Shown here: positions 1 through 15,223 of the stretch, piece after piece
Position numbering within the stretch: position 1 is the first letter of the stretch
How the letters are laid out: every line of letters begins with the position of its first letter
Source: Anoplopoma fimbria
Lineage: Eukaryota; Chordata; Actinopteri; Perciformes; Anoplopomatidae
NCBI RefSeq assembly: GCF_027596085.1
Contig: NC_072457.1
Location: forward strand, 28,366,297-28,430,296
Direction of reading: 5' to 3'
Length of the DNA stretch: 64,000 bases
Made by a program: the position numbers and the translations under genes
Notes under the pieces: generated by a model
Databases searched by the model: none
Told to the model about the DNA's origin: nothing
Seen by the model: only the letters and a program-made list of their open reading frames with translations

Positions 1-181
1 CCAACTTATATCCCGAGGAAAGAACTCTTAAATGTTTTTGCAGTGTGTCACGACAGTGAAAACACAGAAAACCTCATTATCCACTCAAGGACAGCAGAAG
101 GAGTTGTTATGACACTGTGTCGATTCAATCTTTGTCACCCTCGATTACGTTTTGCTGTTACAAAAACAGTTCGGCTACTCA

Positions 182-4528
<4,347 letters not shown>

Positions 4529-5389
4529 GTCGGTGACGAGTGGGACGAAACCAGTATACAGAGACTCTCCCAGTTACAGATGGAGTTGTTCTGTGTGTGC
4601 GTCCTCCCAGATAACTGAGTCTCACCCGGTGACTAGGCTCCAGCGACCCGAGACGTTGAGCATCTTTATCCGAGCTGTCAAGTCCCTCGACGTAAGGATG
4701 GAGAGAAGGATGCAGGGCGCATGCGCAGTGCTGGCAGAGATGTGAGGACTTGGGAGACACCCACTAGCACCGAGATGGAGATAAAAATAAAACTGGTATA
4801 CAGTAGCTCTGGAGTAGTTTTGTTTATCAGCCTGACCAATCATTTCTTTCTTGCTTATATTTTTGGTATTTATTTTTATAGATAAAAAGTGTTTTTAAAA
4901 AGCTAGCAGTGGGTAATAGCTCTTCAAGCATTTTGTCTCCTAAGTGTACTTCTGGTTGTTATTTGGCAGGCTGAAATAACTGCCAAAGGATAAGTGGCAG
5001 ATGTTTCCACATTAGAGGGTCTGGTTGCATATGGAAACAAACGAATCTGTTTGAGCAGTCTGTTACAAAATTAGAAACAACTTTATTCATTTTTGAAGTC
5101 TTAGAAGCAGGGAGAGATAAAAACAGACTGCTGAAAAACGCATGCAGCAGCAGGCAGGCCTTTCAAAGTATGTGTTGTTCTCAATATATTCCCACAAGAG
5201 ATGCAGACAGAGCTGTGATTGTGTCTAAACTATAAGTAAAACAGAGAAATTAGTAATATTTCTGTCTGAACACAACCCTAAACACAACCTGGATGCACTT
5301 CTGATAGCATAGTAACAGAGGACGTACATGTGATATTACAGGCTATATATGTATGCCCAGAAAAAACACAATGAGTCAATGGGATTTTT
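4529..5389. other. bmerb1 upstream region / intergenic
   Basis: Region 5' of bmerb1 (which reads leftward) and beyond the mpv17l 3' end. The first 200 bp are GC-rich with several CpGs, consistent with the bmerb1 promoter and 5'UTR. From about 4780 the sequence is AT-rich with no recognisable gene. Confidence 0.4.
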
Positions 5390-7167
5390 TCAGTTTATTC
5401 AACAATAAATATTATTTATCTCTACAACAGTTCGTGCAAAATGTGATAAAATCATTTAAAAAATATATTACAGTCCACAGCACCAAGATATCTTTGTGAC
5501 ACCCAAATTAACAAAAGAAATTGAGACAGAAATGTATTAAAGGTACATATCTTTAAACTAGTTAGTAATATAACCCAGTCTTTAGTTGCTGAACTGAACA
5601 AAGGGAATATTCATCGATTTGATCCTTGAGTTCCAGTGTTGCACATCAGCATACAAACAATAATTAAAAACAAAAACACGTATTAAGGATGAAATTTAAA
5701 AGATTATTGTTATATTATTAACGTCATTCAAAGTATTAATTCACTTCTGTGATACAGATCACATAAAATAATCACACAAAGTCTCTTGCATATGCTACTT
5801 CAAAATGCATATCTGCCAACTCCATTTTAGACTCACATGCATTAAGGGGGAAACATAGACACATCTCTCTTTGACACCAGGAATTTTAGTAAAACATGAA
5901 CATAAGTGAATGAAATATTCTTAATTATCTGCCTGAGACAGAATAGATATGTTTGCCTTAAACCTTTCAAACTCTATTTATAGGAATAACAGTCAGCACT
6001 TGTACTGAGCTATTTATAAAAATGACCTCTTTAGAAAACTGCTTGGCGGAGACTCTGATGTTTCATTGCAACCCAGTTTTCAAGAATCACTGCAGGTGAT
6101 GAAACCTAAGTAACATTTTATCTAAGAGGTAAAATTCCCAAAAAGGATAAAATTGCAAACAGTATTGAAAAATTAGGAAATGACGCAAAGATATATGATA
6201 GAGAGCACTCCACAGTACCACATTAACATAAAGTACGACATCAGCAGGCAGCATTTCACCATTCAAGTAGATGGATGTCTGAGACAAACGTCGTCAAGCA
6301 TTAATAGACAAACTCATAGTCATCTTCAGTAGTAACTCATTGCCACAATATTTAGCAAAGGGACAAAGGTTGAAAAATGTGGTAATCAATCATGTATTTT
6401 CAGATCTGTTCTAGTGTTTTTAAGTTTATTTCTTATAAATTTAACAGGTACCTGTGTGTATGTGTATTTATCACTTCTTGTACCAAAGTTTAAACTGAAA
6501 CCAAAGCAGAAGGTCCTTAGAGATGAGCAACTCTGTTGCAGTAAAATAACTCAAGTCTTAGCGCTTGTGCTAATTAAGAGAGACTGATATTTAATGTTTA
6601 AAAATTTGAATGAAATTAAAAGTCTAAGCTAATAAATTAAATTAGCTGCCACTCCACATTCCAGTTTTTAGATGTAAAGCAGGAGAATGTGGAACATCAA
6701 CCTTACACATTCCCATCATCACAGCTTCCTTCCCACATATAGAAGTCCTCATGTATCAATTAAGTATCATGAAATATGGTCCAATTAAAAAAGGGAACTC
6801 TCTTGTTTGAAATGTGAAAACACAAGACTGCATTTATGGAAACATAACCTGAAGATAAATAGGCCATGGTGATGCTTCACTGTGGGATGTAAAAGTATGA
6901 CTGAACATTTCCCGCGGCGGTGATGTACTGTATACGTATTGAAAAATATACTGTTTATATATTCCATTTGCTGGACACTGTTTCTAAAAAGCACCTAAGA
7001 GCATCATGTGGGTCCCATCTTTAGTTTAACCCCAGCAAGACTTTTAACTCAAACCCTGAAAGAGATAGTGCAACATCAACCACAGACAGGACTGCCATCC
7101 ACTGAACCTGCTGCTTCAACTGTTTACGTTTTGTCCCCCTCCATTGCAATGACTGATTCCACATACT
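5390..7167 (-). other. Probable mpv17l 3'UTR, AT-rich
   Basis: AT-rich stretch downstream of the mpv17l stop on the minus strand, without coding potential. A TTTATT at 5393-5398 (AATAAA on the minus strand) could be the poly(A) signal of a long 3'UTR. The true end is not determinable from sequence alone. Confidence 0.35.
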
Positions 7168-10100
7168 TTAGTTTTGAGTAGGTTTAGATGCTACTGTTCC
7201 CTCTTTGGAAGCATCTGTCTTGTCCTTGGCTTCTGGTTCATCTTCTTTAGTAGGGAACATCCACGCCATAGCAGCACCGGCCGTGCCGTCTCCGCTCTGG
7301 CGTGAGAAGCAAAGGAAGGTGGCCCAGACGAAGGCACAGCAGCCGGTGAAGGTGGTCCGCACGTATAGAGGCACCAAGGCAAAGTTCACAAACTGAGGGA
7401 GACAGATAAAGATTACCGTATATCTATCTCATAGGACCGGTGTTTCACATATTCACATGTCAAAATATAACTCAGATTTATTATTGTGTGTTAAATTCTA
7501 AACATAAATAATTGTTGTGAGATGTCATACAGAAACTCTATCCTCTGATTTAAACTACAGTATATTTAGCCCTAACTCTGTCAGTTTTTGTGGTATTTTG
7601 ATATTTGGAATAGTTCTTCAAGTTTCGATCTGCACGTTTGTCTTTCAAAATGTATCACATTATCACATATAACAGCTGTTAAAATTAACGGAAGTTAGAG
7701 GAAATTTAATCTTTTAATGGTGAAGAAAATCTAAACTTCAAAGTCCCCTGACTGGGCCACACATCAGGTTTACTGTGAGGTTGTAAGGTGTGATTTAGAG
7801 TTAGGAATCATTAGCAAGTTGACCTTTGAGCTTAGATTGTCTTCACTGTATATTGTTCCCAAGGGTCCACAGCTAACATCCATGCATGGGAGATGTTAAT
7901 ATTTACCTGCATAAATGGCCAGAACATTAGCCCCGTCTGAAAAGAGAGACAAACATAAAGCACATAAATCACATTAAAGCCTTACAAAAACCTTTACTGG
8001 CACAGCTGAAATCTATAATGACAACAAGATAAACTCATTTTAGTGACTGAGATTAATTTGAATTAGTGAAAATCAGAGTTAGATAACACCAGGAGAGCTA
8101 TCAGCAGAGATATCCAAAAACAGAATAATAAATGATAAATTAACTGTTTGTATACAAAGTCTTCCAAATACATTGAGCATCAGTTCTGGATATGTGCACA
8201 CAGACTGCACACGACAGCTCCTCCTCTGTTCAGTTAACTGTCACAACAGGTCAATTCTTGAAGTTGCTGCTGGCAAGACGAACACACTGTGACAGTCTGT
8301 CTCTGCTCCAACTCACCTTATATGTATTTAGGAATTTTTCTCTCCAGTCTTCAAAGATGTCCTCTTTGCCCTCTAAGAAGCTGACACCTGGAGGAAAAAA
8401 CAAGACAAATGACAGTTAATTCTCTGACCGTCAGCTGGGAAATGATATGACTGATGGAAGGTTTAAAGACCAAAAACACAGTATGTTTGTCTCACAGCAG
8501 TAGGAACGATAATCACTAATTAATTAATTAATCACTAATGAAATATGTCACATCATGGTTTCTCAAGCAGTGTTATTGATACACTGGTACAAATATTTCA
8601 ACATATTCTCTTTAAAACAATATTGGTATGACAGCACTTACAATGTATAGGTTAATTATTAGTATTGTGAGATTCTAATTGCTTTTCTAATGTAGTTTGC
8701 TGTTCCGGTTTTCCGCTTTCCTTTTTGGCGTCAGATGAATAAAAATGAGTGAATGTACGTATTTTTTTATAGGTCATTCATATAATTGTTTGTATTTTTT
8801 AATATTTGATGAAAGCCCACACTTAGTAAACCTACTACTACCTTTCTAATGTAATATAGTATGAATTTTAAAGGGAGCATTCACCAGTATGGTAAATTCT
8901 TGCCATTTATTACTTTGCATGCGTAATGCATGACCTGATGTTGGTTCATACCCTCCAAGTCTAAAGTCCACTCCACCCCATGGCAAATATGAAATCTAAG
9001 GTGCTCAGTGATGACCTACATGTGACCACTGCGTTTGTAGAGAAAAATTAACTTTGCTCATCTCTTAAACAATGCAGAGCTTAGCAATACGTATTCTCTT
9101 CACTGTTATAAACAAAGCGCCAAAATAAACATATTCTTCATTGTTGTTGCAGCAAGTTCCCCACCTGAAATTACTCCTCAATAGTAGGTCAGGTTTTAGA
9201 TCATGCATATGGTTTGACATTTTTTGCCCATTCAATACATATTGTGCATACATTTCCATAGCATACCTTTAAGTTAAGTTTTAGATTGCAAAACCTCCAA
9301 GAAAAACAGATTTAAAACTTCCTGGGGGTAGGCAAGGTTTGATTTCCTGGCGACACAGTAAGTGACTACATTAAGGGACGTACAAAAATATGAAGGCAAA
9401 TTTTGAGTGTACAAGTTGCTTGACTGTACTACTATAAGCTGAACAATGGATGCATGCAAGTTAGGAATTTAATAGAAAAAAAATAGCTTTGGAAAAGGAC
9501 TTTTTTTAATATTTGAAGAAAGCCCACACTTAGTAATACCTTTCTTATGTAATATAGAATGCATTTTAAAGGGAGCATTCACCAGTATGGTAAGTTCTTG
9601 TCATTTATTACTTTGCATGTAATGCATGACCTGATGTTGGATGTTTCATACCCTCCAAGTCTAAGGTGCTCAGTGATGACCTACATGTGACCTCTGCTGG
9701 GCATGTTTCCCAGGACAATGACCTAGTGTCTGTGTGTTACATGAGGAGAGCAGTGGGAGGTTCTTGGGGTCAGGTTACACATTGACAGCGGCTGTGGCGT
9801 AGTGGAGAGCAAGGTAGTTACATTACATTACATTACATTACAGTCATTTAGCAGACGCTTTTATCCAAAGCGACTTACAGTCAGTAGTATGTTACATATC
9901 ATTCACCCATTCACACACTGATGACAGGCTACCATCAAGCTGCCACCATCAGACTCTAACTAACATTCATCATCCAGTCCACACCGATGGCAAGCCTTCA
10001 GGAGCAACTTGGGGTTAAGTGTCTTGCCCAAGGACACATCGACTGCCGAAGCCGGGTATCGAACCACCGACCCTCTGATTGGAGAACTACCTTGCTCTCC

Positions 10101-11085
10101 ACTACGCCACAGCCGCCCCAATCAGTTCTCCAATAGTTCTCCAATCAGAGGGTCGGTGGTTCGATACCCGGCTTCGGCAGGATGTGTCCTTGGGCAAGAC
10201 ACTTAACCCCAAGTTGCTCCTGAAGGCTTGCCATCGGTGTGGACTGGATGATGAATGTTAGTTAGAGTCTGATGGTGGCACCTTGATGGTAGCCTGTCAT
10301 CAGTGTGTGAATGGGTGAATGATATGTAAAATACTACTGACTGTAAGTCGCTTTGGATAAAAGCGTCTGCTAAATGACTGTAATGTAATGTAATGTAATG
10401 ACTTTAGGCGCAGGCTGAAAACTCACCTCTTCAAGAAGCACTACCCTGAGCCTTCCTCGTAGCACTTATTGCATTCGTATTCGTTTACTGCACTTATCCT
10501 ATTCGTAGTAGTTTGTAGCACTTATTATATTCGTATTAGTCTGTTGCAATTATTGTTTTCGTAGTAATTTGCCTCTGCACTATACTTTTGCTCTGGTTTA
10601 TGCTTTAAGATGCTTGTTTAAGAAAGGAGATGCACTTATGACTTCTGGTGACTAGTAGTTCTCTTGAATACCTATGTTGAATACACTTATTGTAAGTCTC
10701 TTTGGATAAAAGCGTCTGCTACATGACTGTAATGTAATGTAATGTAATGTGATATAATGTAATGTAATGTAATGTAGTGACCTGTGTAGAAGACGCTGGT
10801 GGCCAGCGGCGCCGCGGTGGTCTGGTCCAGGAGCAGCTTCCTCATCACCATCCTGAGGGAGTTGCCGGGGAAACGGCGTTCCAGGAACCGCATCCAGAAG
10901 AAATTGAAGTTGCCGTGGAAACCGAACGCGATGACGGCCACGTTCCGAGTGTGACTCCAGTCCACCTGGTCCCTCCGGGAGAACCACTGGTGCACGAAGT
11001 CCCCTCCGGCGAACAGGCAGCCGTACAGCGTCACGTTGGTGGCCCACGGGAACCGGCGGACGTGCCTCAGAAACGCCTGTCGCAT
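7168..11085 (-). CDS. mpv17l: Mpv17-like protein (MPV17L), complete, 4 exons
   Basis: Exons on the minus strand: 10782-11085, 8317-8387, 7907-7936 (only 30 nt) and 7168-7392, giving 630 nt and 209 aa, close to human MPV17L. All introns are GT-AG and phases agree (304, 71, 30, 225 nt). The protein starts MRQAFLRHVRRFPWATN and carries the Mpv17/PMP22-family signatures FHGNFNFFWMRFLER, TGLMFWPFMQ (from the 30-nt exon), NFALVPLYVR and WATFLCFSRQSGDGT. Family members are small multi-pass membrane proteins of peroxisomes or mitochondria; MPV17L is linked to reactive-oxygen handling. The C-terminal tail is acidic/Lys-rich (KEDEPEAKDKT). Exon 1 is bracketed by TGTAATG repeat tails on both sides, and one ends at its splice donor (see findings). 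Confidence 0.95.
8795..9692. repeat. A-B-A' repeat block (unclassified element)
   Basis: Segment A (8795-9027) recurs in direct orientation as A' (9503-9692) with about 90% identity and some indels; both contain GGGAGCATTCACCAGTATGG. Between them lies B (about 9034-9498), which has a second, nearly identical copy at 13993-14459 without A flanks. No ORF, poly(A) tail or clear terminal inverted repeat was seen, so the class is unknown. Confidence 0.75.
9788..10400 (+). repeat. tRNA-derived SINE, plus strand, split by a nested SINE
   Basis: The head at 9788-9819 (GCGGCTGTGGCGTAGTGG...) carries a Pol III A-box (TGGCGTAGTGG). The remaining body is at about 10119-10400: B-box GGTTCGATACC, the conserved GTCCTTGGGCAAGACACTTA core, the 3' part GTCGCTTTGGATAAAAGCGT, and a TGTAATG tail. 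The two parts are separated by a full minus-strand copy of the same family. The intact copy at 52855-53142 shows what the unsplit element looks like. Confidence 0.88.
9820..10118 (-). mobile_element. tRNA-derived SINE, minus strand, full length, nested in a like SINE
   Basis: Reverse complement of the same SINE: (CATTA)n tail at 9820-9841, then the tail core, B-box complement at 10055-10065, A-box complement at 10099-10109, head end at about 10116. It sits exactly where the plus-strand SINE is interrupted (after ...AAGGTAGTT). A TAGTT recurs just right of the insert, suggesting a short target-site duplication. Confidence 0.88.
10401..10779 (+). mobile_element. LINE 3' end (L2/CR1-like) sharing the SINE tail
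   Basis: Begins in the last codons of a reverse-transcriptase-type ORF (frame reads RRLKTHLFKKHYPEP, allowing one indel). It continues through a T-rich 3'UTR and ends with the same module as the SINE (GTCTCTTTGGATAAAAGCGT then (TGTAA)n). A second copy lies at 53441-53809. The shared tail is the usual sign of a SINE mobilised by its partner LINE. The last repeat units abut the mpv17l exon 1 donor. Confidence 0.75.
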
Positions 11086-11442
11086 TGTTGCACAGTAACT
11101 GAAGGAATACATAAAGAAATACATAAACAAAGTGTCATTTACTCAGATTAATGCTGGTTATGTCTGTGGAATATATCCGTCAAACACAAGACCTGGAGTC
11201 CGGTCCGGGTTTCGAGGGGTTTGTTCTCCTGGTGGAGCTGGTGAAGTAAACCCCGGAGAGGATTCTTGCTCCTCAGCCACCATCCGGACTGGCTCTGCTC
11301 TCCACCGGCGGGTCGCTTCTGCGTAAAAAGACTTTACGCCCCTTTTTACGTAGGGCGGAGTGAAACCGAAACGTTACGCAGACTGATACCAGAGCACAGT
11401 GTCTCAACCTTTGTACAGTGATGTACCCTCCAACCAGTGCAG
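11086..11442 (-). promoter_or_regulatory. mpv17l upstream region
   Basis: Unique sequence between the mpv17l start codon and the pentanucleotide array. It contains a GGGCGG box near 11353 and an inverted repeat CGTAAAAAG ... CTTTTTACG around 11322-11351. Likely promoter and 5'UTR of mpv17l; the transcription start cannot be read. Confidence 0.45.
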
Positions 11443-13300
11443 AGCATCTGCTAAATGACTGTAATGTAATGTAATGTAATGTAATGTAATGTAGTGTAAT
11501 GTAGTGTAATGTAATGTAGTGTAGTGTAGTGTAATGTAATGTAATGTAATGTAATGTAATGTAATGTAATGTAGTGTAATGTAATGTAATGTAGTGTAAT
11601 GTAGTGTAGTGTAATGTAATGTAGTGTAATGTAATGTAGTGTAATGTAGTGTATGTAGTGTAATGTAATGTAATGTAATGTAATGTAATGTAGTGTAATG
11701 TAATGTAATGTAATGTAATGTAATGTAGTGTAATGTAATGTAGTGTAATGTAATGTAATGTAATGTAGTGTAATGTAATGTAATGTAATGTAGTGTAATG
11801 TAATGTAATGTAATGTAGTGTAGTGTAATGTAATGTAATGTAATGTAATGTAATGTAGTGTAATGTAATGTAGTGTAATGTAATGTAGTGTAATGTAATG
11901 TAATGTATTGTAATGTAGTGTAGTGTAATGTAATGTAATGTAATGTAATGTACTGTAATGTAATGTAATGTAGTGTAATGTAATGTAGTGTAATGTAATG
12001 TAATGTAATGTAGTGTAATGTAATGTAATGTAATGTAGTGTAATGTAATGTAATGTAGTGTAATGTAATGTAATGTAATGTAATGTAATGTAATGTAGTG
12101 TAATGTAATGTAGTGTAATGTAGTGTAATGTAATGTAGTGTAATGTAATGTAATGTAATGTAATGTAATGTAGTGTAGTGTAATGTAGTGTAATGTAATG
12201 TAATGTAGTGTAATGTAGTGTAATGTAATGTAATGTAGTGTAATGTAATGTAATGTAATGTAGTGTAATGTAATGTAATGTAATGTAATGTAATGTAATG
12301 TAATGTAATGTAATGTAATGTAGTGTAGTGTAGCGGTGTAATGTAGTGTAATGTAATGTAATGTAGTGTAATGTAATGTAATGTAATGTAATGTAATGTA
12401 ATGTAATGTAATGTAATGTAGTGTAATGTAATGTAGTGTAATGTAATGTAGTGTAATGTAATGTAATGTAATGTAATGTAGTGTAATGTAATGTAATGTA
12501 GTGTAATGTATGTAGTGTAATGTAATGTAATGTAATGTAATGTAATGTGTAATGTAAATGTAATGTAGTGTAATGTAATGTAGTGTAGTGTAATGTAGTG
12601 TAATGTAATGTAGTGTAATGTAATGTAGTGTAATGTAATGTAATGTAGTGTAATGTAATGTAATGTAATGTAATGTAGTGTAATGTAGTGTAATGTAATG
12701 TAGTGTAGTGTAATGTAGTGTAATGTAATGTAATGTAATGTAATGTAATGTAATGTAATGTAGTGTAATGTAATGTAATGTAATGTAATGTAATGTAATG
12801 TAATGTAATGTAATGTAATGTAATGTAATGTAATGTAGTGTAATGTAATGTAATGTAATGTAATGTAGTGTAATGTAATGTAATGTAATGTAATGTAATG
12901 TAATGTAATGTAATGTAATGTAATGTAATGTAATGTAATGTAATGTAATGTAATGTAGTGTAATGTAATGTAGTGTAATGTAATGTAATGTAGTGTAATG
13001 TAATGTAATGTAATGTATGTAATGTAATGTAGTGTAATGTAATGTAATGTAGTGTAATGTAATGTAATGTAATGTAGTGTAGTGTAATGTAATGTAGTGT
13101 AGTGTAATGTAATGTAATGTAGTGTAGTGTAGTGTAATGTAATGTAGTGTAATGTAATGTAATGTAATGTAATGTAGTGTAATGTAATGTAATGTAATGT
13201 AATGTAATGTATCATGACACCTCATGGAAGCTAATGTAATAACGTAATGTAATGTAGTGTAATGTAATGTAATGTAGTGTAATGTAATGTAATGTAATGT
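11443..13300 (+). repeat. About 1.84-kb (TGTAA/TGTAG)n pentanucleotide array grown from a SINE/LINE tail
   Basis: Starts with a truncated SINE/LINE 3' end (GCATCTGCTAAATGACTG, 11443-11460), followed by pure pentamers, mostly TGTAA with frequent TGTAG variants, to 13300. There are a few 4-nt or off-register units and one 30-bp interruption at about 13212-13241. The array explains the very long LHYIT-repeat open frames on the minus strand, which are not genes. Confidence 0.96.
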
Positions 13301-13992
13301 GCAATCAACACAGAACTACTTAGGCAAACACCAATATTGATATTTTAGATTTTTTTTTAAATCTGAGATGGATACTTAGCCAATTCATTCATAATCAACA
13401 TAAATACGTCTCATAAAACATTACAAAAATAACCGTGTCAGTGCTACCTCATGGACAAACTATGTAGCCTAAAAGAGACAAGGTAAATAAATTACATAAA
13501 AACAGACATTTATTTGGCATTTCTGTACGGTTAGTTATTTTTTATTTGTATATCTGCATTTATGGGTAGTGTGAAATGGCATTGGACCAAGTAGATAGCA
13601 ACATCATGATTCCCACCCTCTCAACTTCACTCACTCTGAACATAAACATAGACAGGACCATTTGAAACTAGATTTGACCATTTACATTTATTTAGCAACA
13701 GGTACAGTATGTTCACAAGTTGCAATTAATGCTTTGAGCACCTTGAAATCTCCTGAACAACACAAATGATGAAAAGGCCTTAAACATTATATATGTTTTC
13801 ATTTTTAACAATTGAAAAGAAAAGACAAAACTAGTAAAATCATATTTTGTTGTGTTTGATTAGAATCCACATCATCCCCTGCATATTACTATACACATCT
13901 ACACATGCAGTTTCCTAAAACATACACATTCATGGCCAAGTATACAGCAATATGATGAAGTTAAATATCATCAATTTTCTTCAGGAAGGTGC
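13301..13992. other. Intergenic, no gene seen
   Basis: AT-rich unique-looking sequence between the pentamer array and the second copy of repeat B. No coding exon or RNA gene recognised. Confidence 0.5.
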
Positions 13993-14459
13993 TTTTGTAG
14001 AGAAAAATAAACTTTGCTCATCTCTTAAACAATGCAGAGCTTAGCAATACGTATTCTCTTCACTGTTATAAACAAAGCGCCAAAATAAACATATTCTTCA
14101 TTGTTGTTGCAGCAAGTTCCCCACCTGGAATTACTCCTCAATAGTAGGTCAGGTTTTAGATCATGCATATGGTTTGACATTTTTCGCCCATTCAATACAT
14201 ATTGTGCATACATTTCCATAGCATACCTTTAAGTTAAGTTTTAGATTGCAAAACCTCCAAGAAAAACAGATTTAAAACTTCCTGGGGGTAGGCAAGGTTT
14301 GATTTCCTGGCGACACAGTAAGTGACTACATTAAGGGACGTACAAAAATATGAAGGCAAATTTTGAATGTACAAGTTGCTTGACTGTACTACTATAAGCT
14401 GAACAATGGATGCATGCAAGTTAGGAATTTAATAGAAAAAAAAATTGCTTTGGAAAAGG
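13993..14459. repeat. Second copy of repeat B
   Basis: About 465 bp nearly identical to 9034-9498, same orientation. Begins TTTGTAGAGAAAAATAA and ends GCTTTGGAAAAGG. It lacks the A/A' flanks, so B behaves as a separate dispersed unit. Confidence 0.85.
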
Positions 14460-14904
14460 TGCAACCTTAGTTTTTGGGCTAAAAAAATATACAAAATGAT
14501 AATTACGTTGTTTTTTTTACTGGACATAAGACCACAATGTTAATGAATCCTTCGACAATCAAAACAGCCAAGTATAGTAGGACGTTTACCATGAATTACT
14601 GCAACAAAGCAGATCGTATAAGTTGGAGACTTGACGCCATCTCACAAGAGTGGAAAAATGAATGGTTAGAGGCATGAACAGATTCACTTGTACTTCCTCT
14701 GCTCTTTCTACTGGACCAGCCAGATGAGTCAGGAGAGCCATTCAACATACATACAGTATGCTCCAATCAGGGGCTACCTCCATGTTAAGACACAATGAAC
14801 AGAATACAGACAGCGGGTGGATGGGTCACAGTGTATCCATTGAGCTGAGAGGCAAAAACAATCAGGTTCCATGGTGAGGTCCAGTAAGAGATATGGGTCG
14901 AGCT
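14460..14904 (-). other. Probable ntan1 3'UTR / intergenic
   Basis: Noncoding sequence downstream of the ntan1 stop on the minus strand; no further gene recognised. Confidence 0.4.
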
Positions 14905-15191
14905 CTATGAGTTGACAGCCCTCTCCCAGTCCCCCCTCTCAGTCCTGTGGTAGAGCTGTGGCTGACCCCCGGGGAACAGGCTGTCAGAGTTGGGGTGCTC
15001 TAAAAGGAACTGGATGGTGGTCTTCATGTGCTGGACAAAGTGTGGTGGCTCAGCCATCGGAGAGGTGGACAGGTACTGGGCATGGGAGAGAAACACCAGA
15101 GTCAAAGTCTGTAGTCTATCACTTTATGGACTGCTGCTTCACACTCATTTTGGGAGTGTTTGAGACTTAACAAGAGGCCTTTGATTAAGTA

Positions 15192-15223
<32 letters not shown>

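Larger units (their letters stand above)
8388..10781 (-). other. mpv17l intron 1, packed with repeats
   Basis: About 2.4 kb intron composed largely of an A-B-A' repeat block (8795-9692), a nested SINE pair (9788-10400) and a LINE 3' end (10401-10779). Little unique sequence remains. Confidence 0.8.

Noticed and set aside
10055..10109. tRNA gene
   Set aside because: The A- and B-boxes belong to a SINE head with a SINE body and tail; no cloverleaf with an acceptor stem can be formed convincingly.
11273..13225. 650- and 603-residue open frames on the minus strand made of LHYIT repeats
   Set aside because: Pure translation of the TGTAA/TGTAG pentamer array; no start context, domain or splice structure. 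The length is a by-product of a stop-free 5-bp repeat.
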